Part shown: piece by piece, positions 1-9,636 of the stretch
Layout: each line of letters begins with the position of its first letter
Numbering within the stretch: position 1 is the stretch's first letter
Assembly (NCBI RefSeq): GCF_918814755.1
Contig: NZ_CAKKNT010000002.1
Coordinates: 1 to 64,000, forward strand
Direction of reading: 5' to 3'
Source of the DNA: Periweissella ghanensis
GTDB lineage: Bacteria > Bacillota > Bacilli > Lactobacillales > Lactobacillaceae
Length of the DNA stretch: 64,000 bases
Position numbers and translations under genes: made by a program
Notes under the pieces: model-generated
Seen by the model: only the letters and a program-made list of their open reading frames with translations
Databases searched by the model: none
Told to the model about the DNA's origin: nothing

Positions 1-38
1 TTGGTTGCACCCGATGCTTTTTTCTTTTGATTATATCT

Positions 39-86
39 AAAAGGGCCACTAAATGAAATTTAAAATTTCATTTAGTGGCCCTTTTT
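39..86. terminator. Terminator after the GH13 gene
   Basis: A 22-bp perfect inverted repeat (39-60 with 64-85) whose centre is AAATTTAAAATTT is flanked by A and T runs. It can end transcription of the minus-strand glucosidase gene and of any plus-strand gene entering from the left. A small GGGTT/AACCC hairpin with TATGTCAC in it follows at 92-108 and resembles the outer arms of the repeat family described elsewhere in this window. Confidence 0.85.
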
Positions 87-123
87 TTATAGGGTTATGT
101 CACAACCCCTTTTTATTATTTTA

Positions 124-1797
124 TTACCGCACGACTAATGCTTGATATGGTGCGAGCGTTAGTTGTTCATTCGCCTTCGTTAACGTTGGTAAGTTATTCA
201 ACAGAATTTTACTAATCTTGTAATCAACTGTAGTTGCTTGATTATCTAAGTTAACCAAAACGGTGACCTTTTCTGTCTCAAGGTGGCGTTCATACGCGAC
301 CACATTAGCTCCTAAATTCAGTGGTTCCAAGGTGCCTTCAACTAGTATCCGATGAATATCCGTATTACGTAATTGACTCAATGCACGATAGAAATTAAGG
401 ACTGAGGCTTGATCAGGATCTTCGGCCGCAAAATTAATACCGGCCCGATCATCCCCCATTGGTAACCATGGTGTCACCGTTGAAAAGCCACCAAATTCAC
501 TATCATCCCATTGCATTGGCGTCCGTGCATTATCCCGTGACTTAGCATTAACCGAAGCTAGCGTTTCTTCTGCACTCATGCCCGCAGCTAACCCTTCTCG
601 GTAGTTGTTCAACGTTGAAACATCGTTGAATTCATCGATTGATTGGCGATGGGCATTTTTCATCCCCAATTCCTGCCCTTGATAAATAAATGGAATCCCT
701 GGTAAATAATAGTACATCGTTGCCAAGGCTTTGGCGGCGGTCGGTGTTTGGTCAGCCGTATTTGGCACTAATTTTGATAAGACCCGCGGTTGATCATGGT
801 TTTCCAACACATTAGCAGCATGGCCGCCAATCGCATGAATTGCCCGTTGACTGTTAAACAAAATATCTTTTAATTCCGGTACCGTCCAATTCGACCGCCC
901 ACGGAACCATTCATCAACATTTTTGACATCAATGTTCATATAACTGAAATCAAAAATCATTGAGAAATAACCATCTGGACCGATGTAGCGTGCCAAATCA
1001 GCTTCAGGGACTCCGTAAGCTTCACCAATTGTAACACAATCATACTTATCAAAAGTTTCCCGCTTAAGTTCATCTAAAAAGACATTAATTCCAGGCCGAT
1101 TTTGGCCCTTTTTAACTACGCTTGCCATGCCATCTGCCGCATCCGGTTCAATACTAGCCCAGTCTAAATCTTTCTTTAGGTGGGTAATCGCATCAATCCG
1201 GAAACCACCAATCCCTTTGTCTAACCACCAATTGATCATTTGGTAAATTTCTTGGCGTAAAGCGGGATTTTCCCAGTTTAACTCGGGTTGTTGGGGCGCA
1301 AATGTATGAAAATAGTAATTGCCTGGTTCACCAGGAACTGCCGTCCAAGTTGATCCGCCAAAGATCCCCCGCCAGTTGTTAGGCACTTGACCATCGGTTG
1401 TTTGTTTAAAAATATAGTAATCGCGATATTTACTAGTGGGATCCGCCAAGGCAGCTTTAAACCACGCGTGTTGATCAGAAGTATGGTTAACCACTAAATC
1501 CATAATGATTTTAATCCCATGTTCGTTGGCTTTAGCTAGTAGTTCATCAAAATCAGCCATCGTCCCAAATTGGGGATCAATCGCTTGGTAATCCGAAATG
1601 TCATACCCCATATCAACCATTGGTGATTGGTAAATTGGTGAAATCCACACCATCGTCACACCAAGGCCTTCTAAATAATCTAACTTACTGATAATTCCTT
1701 GTAAGTCACCAATCCCATCCGCATTCGTATCTTGAAAAGACCGTGGATATACTTGATAGGCAACTTGATCTTGCCACCATTTTAATTGTGCTGCCAT
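124..1797 (-). CDS. GH13 alpha-glucosidase (oligo-alpha-glucosidase type)
   Basis: Cytoplasmic glycoside hydrolase family 13 enzyme of 557 residues, the usual length for the GH13_31 oligosaccharide alpha-glucosidases. The catalytic set is visible: nucleophile D202 in GGFRIDAI, acid/base E259 in IGEAYG and the transition-state stabiliser D335 in ENHDQPR; NHTSDQH near 104 is the first conserved region. The residue after the nucleophile is Ala, where oligo-1,6-glucosidases usually have Val, so alpha-1,4 substrates such as maltose are at least as likely as isomaltose; this is inference. No signal peptide. It is preceded by AAGGAG and lies 17 bases after the sugar permease gene, so both form one operon under the divergent LacI regulator. 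Confidence 0.9.
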   Translation of the reverse strand: MAAQLKWWQDQVAYQVYPRSFQDTNADGIGDLQGIISKLDYLEGLGVTMVWISPIYQSPMVDMGYDISDYQAIDPQFGTMADFDELLAKANEHGIKIIMDLVVNHTSDQHAWFKAALADPTSKYRDYYIFKQTTDGQVPNNWRGIFGGSTWTAVPGEPGNYYFHTFAPQQPELNWENPALRQEIYQMINWWLDKGIGGFRIDAITHLKKDLDWASIEPDAADGMASVVKKGQNRPGINVFLDELKRETFDKYDCVTIGEAYGVPEADLARYIGPDGYFSMIFDFSYMNIDVKNVDEWFRGRSNWTVPELKDILFNSQRAIHAIGGHAANVLENHDQPRVLSKLVPNTADQTPTAAKALATMYYYLPGIPFIYQGQELGMKNAHRQSIDEFNDVSTLNNYREGLAAGMSAEETLASVNAKSRDNARTPMQWDDSEFGGFSTVTPWLPMGDDRAGINFAAEDPDQASVLNFYRALSQLRNTDIHRILVEGTLEPLNLGANVVAYERHLETEKVTVLVNLDNQATTVDYKISKILLNNLPTLTKANEQLTLAPYQALVVR

Positions 1798-1814
1798 CTT
1801 AATTCTCCTTTAAA

Positions 1815-3170
1815 TTATTTAGCTACCCCAGTGAGGTGTTCTTTAACACCAAATGATGCAAAAGCCCCAATGACCAATAGAATACCTGAAATCAACAACA
1901 TACTTGGCATATGATCATGTAATAATGGGAAGACAGCGAATGAAGCAACTGAAGCCACGATTTGTGGTAAGCAAATTGACCCATTAAATAGTCCCAAGTA
2001 AGTTCCTTCATTTTGACCTTGTAGCGCCGTCGTTAAGTACATAAATGGAATTGAAGTTGTGGTTACCCAACCAATTCCGATTAAAATAAATGAAATGATT
2101 AGTGGATATTGCGTGTGGATAAAGAAGATTGAAGCAAATCCAATCCCACCTAGTAAAAGGCCACCAAAGTACGCCATTTTACGTTGACTTGGGTGAGTAC
2201 TAGATAAAATAAAGCCCCATAACACTGATGCTACCGCTTGAACAGCTGATAAAATTCCAAACCAGTTTCCAGCAGCTTGGTAGGCAGCCGTCGTTGGATC
2301 CGTTGTGTTCCAAACATTGGCCGCAACAGCACCAGTTCCATAAGTCCAAAGGTATTGGAACGCGCCCCAGCAGAAGAATTGTACAATAGTTAATGTCCAG
2401 AAAACTTTAGGCGCTGATTTTAATAATTCAAGGAACCCCTTCTTTTCATTTTTTTGTTCGTTAGTTACTCCATGATATTTAGCATATTCGACATCATCAT
2501 ATTCATGTACGTTTTTAACTGTAAATAATGAACTCACAATCAATAAAATTGCCCCAATGTAGAAAGCATAAATTACAGAATCAGGAATCCGTCCTTTAAC
2601 AGCAACATTGGCTACTCCAAGCGCCGTTAACCCAAATGGTAGCAAGGTTGCTAAAATACTACCGATATTACTCCAAATTGATTGATATGACCACGCATAG
2701 TTCTTTTGATTATCATTAACGGTATCCCCGATAATCATTTTAAATGGTTGCATGGCCACGTTAGAAGATAAATCCATAAATAGAATTGCAAAAGCACCAA
2801 ATGATAACGCCGCTAAGGAACCATATCCAAAGCCAAATGAACCTGAGTTAGGTAGCAATATCATCATAATTACTGAAACAAAAGCACCAATTAATAAATA
2901 AGGTAAGCGCCGACCACCAAGCTTAGGTAACCACGTTTTATCTGAAAAATAACCAACTAAAGGTTGCACAAACAATCCCATTAGTGGTGGTAAAATAAAG
3001 AAGAAACCTAATTTAGTCGGGTCAGCACCGATTGTTTGGAAAATCCGGCCCATACTTGAACTTTGTAAAGAAAAGGCCATTGAAACTCCTAAGTTACCAA
3101 ATGTCATCAACATAATCGTTTTTTTCGAAAGTAGTGGTAAACTACGAACGTGATTTGCACTTGCTTGCAT
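1815..3170 (-). CDS. MFS oligosaccharide:H+ symporter (SLC45/GPH-like)
   Basis: A 451-residue polytopic membrane protein with about 12 hydrophobic segments. GYFSDKTWLPKLGGRR in the loop after the second segment matches the sucrose/maltose transporters of the SLC45-like major facilitator group, common in lactobacilli beside maltose or isomaltose enzymes. It starts from a good site (TAGGAGG) and is the first gene of a two-gene operon with the GH13 glucosidase, so it probably imports a gluco-oligosaccharide that the downstream enzyme splits. The upstream intergenic region holds a cre site and a perfect LacI-type palindrome shared with the divergent regulator. The exact sugar cannot be read from the sequence. 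Confidence 0.82.
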   Translation of the reverse strand: MQASANHVRSLPLLSKKTIMLMTFGNLGVSMAFSLQSSSMGRIFQTIGADPTKLGFFFILPPLMGLFVQPLVGYFSDKTWLPKLGGRRLPYLLIGAFVSVIMMILLPNSGSFGFGYGSLAALSFGAFAILFMDLSSNVAMQPFKMIIGDTVNDNQKNYAWSYQSIWSNIGSILATLLPFGLTALGVANVAVKGRIPDSVIYAFYIGAILLIVSSLFTVKNVHEYDDVEYAKYHGVTNEQKNEKKGFLELLKSAPKVFWTLTIVQFFCWGAFQYLWTYGTGAVAANVWNTTDPTTAAYQAAGNWFGILSAVQAVASVLWGFILSSTHPSQRKMAYFGGLLLGGIGFASIFFIHTQYPLIISFILIGIGWVTTTSIPFMYLTTALQGQNEGTYLGLFNGSICLPQIVASVASFAVFPLLHDHMPSMLLISGILLVIGAFASFGVKEHLTGVAK

Positions 3171-3237
3171 GTTAATTTCCTCCTAGAAATTAATTTATCT
3201 TAAATAACTTTGACTACTCCCTTAATTTATCGCATAA

Positions 3238-3251
3238 TGGAAACGCTTACA
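3238..3251. promoter_or_regulatory. cre site (CcpA)
   Basis: TGGAAACGCTTACA matches the catabolite-responsive consensus TGWAARCGYTWNCW at all but one position. It lies between the sugar permease and its LacI regulator, as expected for glucose repression of the locus. Confidence 0.75.
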
Positions 3252-3265
3252 ATGGTTTCATGCGT

Positions 3266-3277
3266 GTTACCGGTAAC
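3266..3277. promoter_or_regulatory. LacI-family operator palindrome
   Basis: GTTACCGGTAAC is a perfect 12-bp palindrome with a central CG, the form recognised by LacI/GalR proteins. It sits 26 bases before the regulator start codon and about 90 bases before the permease, so it can serve both directions. Confidence 0.65.
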
Positions 3278-3302
3278 AAGAATTTAAAGGAGAATTTTTA
3301 CC

Positions 3303-4274
3303 ATGACAACTTTGACTGATATTGCTCGTGAAGCCCATGTCTCAAAAATGACTGTTTCACGGGTTATCAATCACCCTGAACAGGTCTCTGCTGATGTTCG
3401 TGAACTAGTTGAAAAAGTGATTGATAGCCTTGGTTATACACCTAATCGCGCGGCCCTTGCGCTTACTCAAAGCCGCCATTATGTAATTCAATTTTTAATT
3501 TTAGAAGATATCGAAACTGTCGAACCATATTATGCTAAGTTACTAATCTACCTAGCTGAGGAATTACAACGGTTAGGTTATAGTTTAGAAATTGGGCATA
3601 ACCGCCAAGTTGAAGTTAATCACGTCGATGGTTTAATTGTTGTAGGTGGCCGCCAAACTGACATTCCATTTTTGCAAACTCTTGGTAAACCCGTCGTTAC
3701 TTATGGTTCCCTTGGCCCAGCAATTCCGTTTGTCGATGTTGATAATTCACTTGGCACTTATATGGCAACAACTTATTTGCTAGAACAAGGCATTGAAAAC
3801 ATTTATTATGTCGGGGTTAAACTGCCGGAATACTTTGCGCTAGCACGGTTAGTCGGTTATTTGGGGGCCATTAATAAATTCCAAACCCCACGACATGTCC
3901 ACCAAATTTTAAATAACGAAAAACAAGCTTTCCAACTAATTCGCCATCTCGATATCAAACCTAATAGTGCCTTTGTCGCTGCCACTGATCGGATTGCAAT
4001 GGGGTTATTAAATGGTCTGGCGCTTAACAAAATTAAAGTGCCTGAGACAGTTAGTGTAATTGGCTTTGACGGTATTTTTTTAAATCAAATTACTAGTCAA
4101 CGGCTAACAACCGTCCAACAGCCCCTCAAAGAAATCGCCCAAGCGCTAATTGACAGCCTGTTAGTGCAACTCGAAGGTCAGCCTGCTGAAAATCGTTTAT
4201 TACGTCCGCACTTGGTCTTTGGTGGCACTACAATCGATCATCAACCAAATTTAGTCCCTTTGGTGGAGACTTGA
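3303..4274 (+). CDS. LacI/GalR-family sugar regulator
   Basis: A 323-residue DNA-binding regulator. Residues 3-22 (LTDIAREAHVSKMTVSRVIN) form the typical LacI helix-turn-helix, followed by the hinge region (GYTPNRAALALTQSR), then a periplasmic-binding-protein-like sugar domain to the C terminus, with the usual end VIGFDG and LTTVQQPLKEIA. It begins 17 bases after AAAGGAG. It is divergent from the MFS permease and GH13 gene and almost certainly controls them through the palindrome at 3266-3277 and its own gene as well. It is not CcpA: it has a dedicated sugar operon beside it and a cre site upstream. The inducer is unknown, presumably an alpha-glucoside. Confidence 0.88.
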   Translation: MTTLTDIAREAHVSKMTVSRVINHPEQVSADVRELVEKVIDSLGYTPNRAALALTQSRHYVIQFLILEDIETVEPYYAKLLIYLAEELQRLGYSLEIGHNRQVEVNHVDGLIVVGGRQTDIPFLQTLGKPVVTYGSLGPAIPFVDVDNSLGTYMATTYLLEQGIENIYYVGVKLPEYFALARLVGYLGAINKFQTPRHVHQILNNEKQAFQLIRHLDIKPNSAFVAATDRIAMGLLNGLALNKIKVPETVSVIGFDGIFLNQITSQRLTTVQQPLKEIAQALIDSLLVQLEGQPAENRLLRPHLVFGGTTIDHQPNLVPLVET

Positions 4275-4338
4275 TAATCCACTAAAATTTTATCCTATGC
4301 TAGACTAAAATAAACACTTAATTAAAGGAGTATCGTCA

Positions 4339-5322
4339 ATGAAATATAAATTTGGAGCCTTCCTACTAGCAACTCTTGGCACTGGTTACGCCTACAGTAA
4401 ATACCAAGCACACAAAGAACACCAAAGTCAAAGCAGTTGGTTAATCAGCGATGCTATCAAGGTCCTCAAGCCATTCCCACCAATCAAGTCCGTGGCTGAT
4501 TATCAAAAATTGTATCAAGCGAGTGAACAACCCTATGCCTTGCCCAAAAATATCCAATTACAGTTTGGCTTTAAAGCCCGCCCTGATAATGCCGATGTCA
4601 TTGAATTAAACGAATTCAATGAAGATAATGAACGCATTATTTTCTACGTCCATGGTGGTGCCTATTGGATGCAACCAATTTATTTCCACTACGCCATGCT
4701 TCATCACCTCGCCAAAGAGCTTAACGCGCGGATTGTCATGCCAATTTATCCCAAAGCACCGGCACACCATGCTCCCGAAGTGCATGACATGATTCTAGAT
4801 TCATACAAGCAATTACTTGCTGAAGAAGGTGTCAAGCCCGAAAACATTACCTTTATGGGTGATTCAGCTGGGGGTGGTTTCCAACTCGCCTTCATGCAAA
4901 AATTGCGTGATCTTGATGCTGATTTATTACCTCGGCGGGCAATCTTATTATCACCTTGGTTAGATGTTACAATGACTAATCCCGCAATTGATGCAATTCA
5001 ACCGCTCGATCCGATGTTAAATACTGGTCAACTCCGCTTCCAAGGTGAAAAATATGCCGGACCGCTAGCACCAAGTGATCCCTTGGTTAGTCCCATCTAT
5101 GGTGATTCAAGTAACTTACCACCCATTGATGTCTTTACTGGCACGCACGATATTTTATTCGCAGATGCTAAACGTTTTAAAAGCCTTGCCCTTGAACATG
5201 ATTGGGATGTTAACACGCATATCTATCCTAAAATGTTGCACGTTTTCTCATCTTTACCAATCATTCCTGAAGCAAAAGAATCATTAGCTGAAATTATTGA
5301 CATCATTGCGGATGCCGATTAA
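4339..5322 (+). CDS. HSL-type alpha/beta hydrolase with N-terminal anchor
   Basis: A 327-residue esterase/lipase-like protein of the hormone-sensitive-lipase group. The oxyanion motif HGGAYW is at 105-110, the nucleophile is S176 in GDSAGGG, D271 in GTHDILF and H301 in MLHVF complete a triad. The first 20 residues are hydrophobic (FGAFLLATLGTGYAYS) without a clear cleavage site, so the enzyme is probably membrane-tethered. It is monocistronic, has a strong ribosome site (AAAGGAG) and ends in a bidirectional terminator shared with the convergent oleate hydratase. The substrate is unknown; a short-chain ester or lipid is the family norm. Confidence 0.82.
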   Translation: MKYKFGAFLLATLGTGYAYSKYQAHKEHQSQSSWLISDAIKVLKPFPPIKSVADYQKLYQASEQPYALPKNIQLQFGFKARPDNADVIELNEFNEDNERIIFYVHGGAYWMQPIYFHYAMLHHLAKELNARIVMPIYPKAPAHHAPEVHDMILDSYKQLLAEEGVKPENITFMGDSAGGGFQLAFMQKLRDLDADLLPRRAILLSPWLDVTMTNPAIDAIQPLDPMLNTGQLRFQGEKYAGPLAPSDPLVSPIYGDSSNLPPIDVFTGTHDILFADAKRFKSLALEHDWDVNTHIYPKMLHVFSSLPIIPEAKESLAEIIDIIADAD

Positions 5323-5365
5323 CTAAAAAGAACCAAAAGCCAATGGCTTTTGGTTCTTTTTAGTT
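5321..5365. terminator. Bidirectional terminator
   Basis: A perfect 21-bp inverted repeat (5321-5341 with 5345-5365) with a 3-base loop, A-rich on one side and T-rich on the other. It begins inside the stop codon of the hydrolase and reaches the stop codon of the convergent oleate hydratase, so it serves both. Confidence 0.9.
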
Positions 5366-7133
5366 AATCGATCAATTTTGCTTGTTTCAATAGCTCTTCA
5401 ATAAACGTTCCTTCAATTTTACGGCGACCAATGCGCTTAGCAAAGCGTGGTACCGGAATATCAAGTTCATCAATTGTCTTGCCGTCACTAAGCACATAAA
5501 TTGATTTTAAAAGTTCGCGAATATCATAAACTGAGGCAAAGACTTCTGGGACACCGCGTTCAACGTCTAGTAATTGGTAAACGGCTTCCATCGCTGTTCG
5601 AACTGAATATTCAGTCGTAAAGACCGTATCACGTTCTGTTTCCGCAAAGTTACCAATAAAGGCTAAGTTTTTTGAACCATTTGGGATTACCAATGGGCGA
5701 TCACCTGGTTCACGTTTCATAAAGTATGACGTAATAAATGGCATGTACGTTGGTACGACATTACATGAATTAGCGGCAAATTCTTTAATCCGGTGGGCGG
5801 GTACCCCTAAGTGATAGAACAATTCTTGGGCAATTTCTTCACCAGTACAATCAACAATTTTCTTGTTAACGTAATTACCAGGTTCATCAGAAAGTAATGC
5901 ATAGACCCACATAATTGTTTCATCAGGATTTTGTTGCTTAAAGTGGGGTTGGCGGTGAACACAGAAACTCATTAACCAATTTGAATCGCGGACAGTGACA
6001 ATCCCCCCGGTCACAATTTTACCTGAATGGGTGTCGCGATTCGTTAAGCGTTCCAAGTATGGAATCACATCTTCATTTTTAAGGGTTACCGTAGCTGAAA
6101 TATACCAACTTTGAGCTGGTAAATTAGTACTAAACACATCTGGTTTCCCAAATTCTGGTGATTGTTGAGCTAAGTTTTGCCATAATTGCCAACTGGCCCC
6201 CATATCAGGATTAGGAATGGCTGGTTGGTGATGACTACCATGCGTCGTACTTTCAGTAATCGAACCGTTAGTTACAAATACTAAATCATCGGGTGTTAAA
6301 TCAAGCGTTTTTTCAGCCCCTGCTTGGACTAAGAAAATGCGTTTAGCAACTTTTTCGTCACCATTAATTTCAACTTCCACATTTTTAACGATGGTATCGT
6401 ATTGGAAATCAACCCCATGATTTTCAAGATATTTAATCAATGGTAATACGAGTGATTCATATTGATTGTAACGTGTGAATTTCAAGGCGGTAAAATCAGG
6501 CAAGCCCTTCACGTGGTGGATAAAGCGCATCACATAGCGACGCATTTCTTGGGCTGAATGCCACCGTTCAAACGCAAACATTGAGCACCAGTAATACCAG
6601 AAATTAGATGCAAAAAACTCATCTGAGAAAAAGTCTTCGATACTTTGCCCAATCAAGGCATCTTCTGGTGTCATCACCAATTTGATAATTTCAGCGGTGG
6701 CTTTACCTAATGTAAATTCACCATCATCTGGGACTTCTTGGCCATTTTTGTAAATTAACCGACAATTTGATGAATTCGGATCATCTTTATCAAGCCAATA
6801 AAATTCATCTAAAACGGAAGCATCTTCAACTTCAAGTGACGGAATTGAGTGATATAAATCCCATAAACACTCAAAGTGGTTTTCCATTTCGCGCCCCCCA
6901 CGAATGATAAATCCCGTATCTGGATTTAAGGCTCCATCAAGTGCCCCACCCGGAATTGCTAATTCTTCAAAAACATGAATCCGTTCACCCGCCATATGAC
7001 CATCGCGAACTAAAAATGCGGCCGCAGCTAAACCAGCCAAACCACCCCCAACAATATACGCTGATTTTTGATCAACGCCGGCTGGTTTTCGTGGTCGTGC
7101 AAATGCTTCATAGTTACCATTAGAATAGTACAT
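5364..7133 (-). CDS. ohyA: Oleate hydratase (FAD-dependent)
   Basis: A 589-residue oleate hydratase (EC 4.2.1.53), which adds water across the cis-9 double bond of oleic or linoleic acid to give 10-hydroxy fatty acids. The FAD Rossmann motif [12 protein letters not shown] is at 29-40, and [16 protein letters not shown] at 78-93 carries the family's catalytic Glu (E82). Length and motifs fit the myosin-cross-reactive-antigen family along the whole protein. In lactobacilli this enzyme detoxifies free unsaturated fatty acids at the membrane face. It is monocistronic with the site GAGGGGG, flanked by a convergent hydrolase and followed upstream by an MFS/LysR pair that could relate to fatty-acid or drug stress; that link is only positional. 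Confidence 0.93.
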   Translation of the reverse strand: MYYSNGNYEAFARPRKPAGVDQKSAYIVGGGLAGLAAAAFLVRDGHMAGERIHVFEELAIPGGALDGALNPDTGFIIRGGREMENHFECLWDLYHSIPSLEVEDASVLDEFYWLDKDDPNSSNCRLIYKNGQEVPDDGEFTLGKATAEIIKLVMTPEDALIGQSIEDFFSDEFFASNFWYYWCSMFAFERWHSAQEMRRYVMRFIHHVKGLPDFTALKFTRYNQYESLVLPLIKYLENHGVDFQYDTIVKNVEVEINGDEKVAKRIFLVQAGAEKTLDLTPDDLVFVTNGSITESTTHGSHHQPAIPNPDMGASWQLWQNLAQQSPEFGKPDVFSTNLPAQSWYISATVTLKNEDVIPYLERLTNRDTHSGKIVTGGIVTVRDSNWLMSFCVHRQPHFKQQNPDETIMWVYALLSDEPGNYVNKKIVDCTGEEIAQELFYHLGVPAHRIKEFAANSCNVVPTYMPFITSYFMKREPGDRPLVIPNGSKNLAFIGNFAETERDTVFTTEYSVRTAMEAVYQLLDVERGVPEVFASVYDIRELLKSIYVLSDGKTIDELDIPVPRFAKRIGRRKIEGTFIEELLKQAKLID

Positions 7134-7216
7134 ATAAATTCCCCCTCGGTTTGCTTACCTTAAAATAAGTTCGTGTTTCAATGCTAGTCTAGCAATTTAC
7201 ACACTAAATTACCAAA

Positions 7217-7251
7217 AATAAGACCTCACCGCTAAGCGACGAGGTCTTATT
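7217..7251 (-). terminator. Terminator of the MFS gene
   Basis: AATAAGACCTC (7217-7227) pairs with GAGGTCTTATT (7241-7251); read on the minus strand the hairpin is followed by a T run. It lies three bases after the MFS stop codon. Confidence 0.8.
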
Positions 7252-7253
7252 AA

Positions 7254-8498
7254 TTATTTAGCAACTTTTCCGTGTTGGGCATGTTCAGTAAGATGGTGGA
7301 TTTCTTGTTCAATGCCTTTAGTAACTTTACTTGGATTGTAGTAAATCTTGTAAAGGACGGCACATACTAATGGTAAAATACCGGCCACTAAGTACATTTC
7401 TTGGAATGAAATAAAGTTTTTCAATTCACCTAAAATGTAAGGCCCAATCCCAATTCCAAGGTCAAGGCCGATAAAGTACGTTGAAAGACCCAGACCGATT
7501 TTGTGAGATTCTGTCCGTAAAGTCTTTAACACGACGGCTTGTCCATTTGACATAAATGTTCCGTATCCTAAACCAACTAAGACCCCCGAACCAAGTAATT
7601 GCCAACCAACCGTGGTAAAACTAAGCGCAAACAACCCTAGGGTTAAGAAGATATAACTAGGATACATGACACTGTCTTCACCAAAGCGGTCAAACATTTT
7701 CCCAGACATGGGTCGCGTCAAGGTAACCGCACCGGCATAAACTAAGAAGAAGAATGAACTGACTTGGACTAAGTGAATGGCTTCAGCATATGATGCCAAG
7801 AATGAAAGGACACTCGAGTACGCTAGTCCCATCAACAAACCGATGAATGAAATAAATAACACTTTACGTTCCATGAACGTGTTGAGTTTCCAACTCTTCA
7901 TCGTTGCTAAGTGATCGGGGTTAACTTCGATTTCTTTAACTGGTAAGATAAAGCTACCAAGTGTTGAAAGGACGATTAAGATAATTGATATGATAATGAT
8001 TGTGTAGAAATTAGTGTATGTGAGTAATAAAAGACCAATCAATGGTCCAAAAGCGGCGGCTAAACTCGTACTTAAACCGTAGTAGTTAATCCCTTCACCC
8101 CGTTTTGAAAAGGGAATGTATTCCGTCACAATCGCATTGGTGGCCGTTGAAACCATCCCGTAACAGAAACCGTTCAATAAACGAATTGCAAATAAAATAG
8201 CTAAATTAGGCATGTATAGGTAAGCAGCGGTCGTAATTAGGTAGGCAAGCCCCCCATAACGTAAGACATTCTTACGACCAAGAATTTCCAACTTTTTACC
8301 AATAAGCAGGCGGGCAAATAACGTCCCGATAATATAAATTCCGGAAGCAAGCCCAGCCTCTGCAAGACTTGCATGTAAATGCTTTTGGGCAATCACAGCG
8401 ATAATAACGATCAACAAGTAGTAAACTAAGTACACTACAAAGTTGATGACGGTGACACTGATAAAGTTCTTATTAAATAAATGCTCTTCCTCTTCCAT
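7254..8498 (-). CDS. MFS transporter, efflux type
   Basis: A 414-residue major facilitator protein with about 12 membrane segments. GRKNVLRYGGLAYL after the second segment is the usual motif A region, and GFCYGMVSTATNAIVTEYIP is typical of drug-efflux members. The cytoplasmic tail is His-rich (IHHLTEHAQHGK). The start follows GAGAGGAT. It is divergent from a LysR regulator across a 193-bp region containing a perfect 9-bp dyad, so it is likely that regulator's target. Substrate unknown: drug, fatty acid or metabolite export are possible. Confidence 0.75.
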   Translation of the reverse strand: MEEEEHLFNKNFISVTVINFVVYLVYYLLIVIIAVIAQKHLHASLAEAGLASGIYIIGTLFARLLIGKKLEILGRKNVLRYGGLAYLITTAAYLYMPNLAILFAIRLLNGFCYGMVSTATNAIVTEYIPFSKRGEGINYYGLSTSLAAAFGPLIGLLLLTYTNFYTIIIISIILIVLSTLGSFILPVKEIEVNPDHLATMKSWKLNTFMERKVLFISFIGLLMGLAYSSVLSFLASYAEAIHLVQVSSFFFLVYAGAVTLTRPMSGKMFDRFGEDSVMYPSYIFLTLGLFALSFTTVGWQLLGSGVLVGLGYGTFMSNGQAVVLKTLRTESHKIGLGLSTYFIGLDLGIGIGPYILGELKNFISFQEMYLVAGILPLVCAVLYKIYYNPSKVTKGIEQEIHHLTEHAQHGKVAK

Positions 8499-8590
8499 AA
8501 TAATCCTCTCTAATAAATGGGCCGATTTAAAATAATTTAACTGGCAAACACTATTAAAAGTTAAATATTACCTTAAACCATTTGATATCA

Positions 8591-8623
8591 TTGACTATAT
8601 TATCCATTAAATGTTATAGTCAA
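8591..8623. promoter_or_regulatory. LysR-type operator dyad
   Basis: TTGACTATA (8591-8599) and TATAGTCAA (8615-8623) form a perfect 9-bp inverted repeat with 15 bases between, the T-N11-A style of a LysR binding site. It lies between the divergent MFS and LysR genes. The left arm TTGACT could also act as a -35 element. Confidence 0.6.
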
Positions 8624-8691
8624 CCGTTAAAGAGCTTATAAAATTATTTTATATGTAAGGTCAAAATCCTTGCTATGACTGGAGTTGAATT

Positions 8692-9579
8692 ATGTATCTG
8701 CATGATTTTGAATATTTTAATCAATTAATTTTACAAAAAAGTTTTTCAAAAGTGGCCGCATACTTCAATGTAAGTCAACCAACTATCAGTAGTGCCATCA
8801 AACGCTTAGAAAATGAACTCGATACGACCCTCGTCATTCGCGATCGTTCACATAATGAATTAATCGTCACCCCTAGTGGCCAACAATTTGCCCAACACGT
8901 CGCCACAATTCTCAATGAATGGCGTGTTAGCAAGGCCGAAATTGAGCGGCTAAATCGCCAACAATTATTTTTTGGGATTCCCCCAATTATTCAGAATAGT
9001 TATTTTGCCAAAATTGCCCATGCCTTACAACAACGCCAAATGTTAGCTGAAATTACCTTAGTGGAAGCCGAATCCAGTATTTTACGCCGCCGTCTATTAG
9101 CAGGTGAAATTGATTTAGCCTTATTAGGTACCATTACGAATGATAATGATCCGGAACTATCGCGAACTGAACTTGGGCGCAGTCCCTTTCGCATTTTTCT
9201 CTCTAAAGATCACCCGCTCGCACAAAAAAAAGCCGGCGTTTATTTTGCGGACTTAAAGAAAGAAAATTTTATTATTTTTGCCTCAAGTTTTGCCCATACT
9301 GAAGCAATCCGGATTATGGCACGCCAAAATCATTTTACACCGAAGATTATTTTTCAATCCCATGATGTTAACTTTTTGATGAATATGGTCGCTGAAAATG
9401 TTGCCATCACCTTTTTGAGTGAAGTCGCAACGCCTAACCGCGATGATATTATTAGCATCCCGATTCTTGATGAAGCGCAACCAATGTTTATCACGAGTTT
9501 AGTTTATCGGACTAACCATATGCTAACCCCGACGCAGCAAGCGCTTTTAGGGGTCATTGATGAATTGTATCACCACTAA
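8692..9579 (+). CDS. LysR-family transcriptional regulator
   Basis: A 295-residue LysR protein. The winged helix-turn-helix is at about 3-62 (VAAYFNVSQPTISSAIKRLE), followed by the effector domain from about 90. It starts 6 bases after TGGAG and is transcribed away from the MFS transporter gene; the shared region holds a 9-bp dyad. By LysR convention it is expected to control that transporter and itself. The effector is unknown. It ends at a bidirectional terminator. Confidence 0.85.
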   Translation: MYLHDFEYFNQLILQKSFSKVAAYFNVSQPTISSAIKRLENELDTTLVIRDRSHNELIVTPSGQQFAQHVATILNEWRVSKAEIERLNRQQLFFGIPPIIQNSYFAKIAHALQQRQMLAEITLVEAESSILRRRLLAGEIDLALLGTITNDNDPELSRTELGRSPFRIFLSKDHPLAQKKAGVYFADLKKENFIIFASSFAHTEAIRIMARQNHFTPKIIFQSHDVNFLMNMVAENVAITFLSEVATPNRDDIISIPILDEAQPMFITSLVYRTNHMLTPTQQALLGVIDELYHH

Positions 9580-9588
9580 AAATACGCC

Positions 9589-9624
9589 AAAAGGCTCCCT
9601 GAATAATTTTTCAAGGAGCCTTTT
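9589..9624. terminator. Bidirectional terminator
   Basis: AAAAGGCTCC (9589-9598) pairs with GGAGCCTTTT (9615-9624). It lies between the LysR gene and the convergent small-protein/LOG operon and can serve both. Confidence 0.85.
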
Positions 9625-9636
9625 GTTACATATTCT

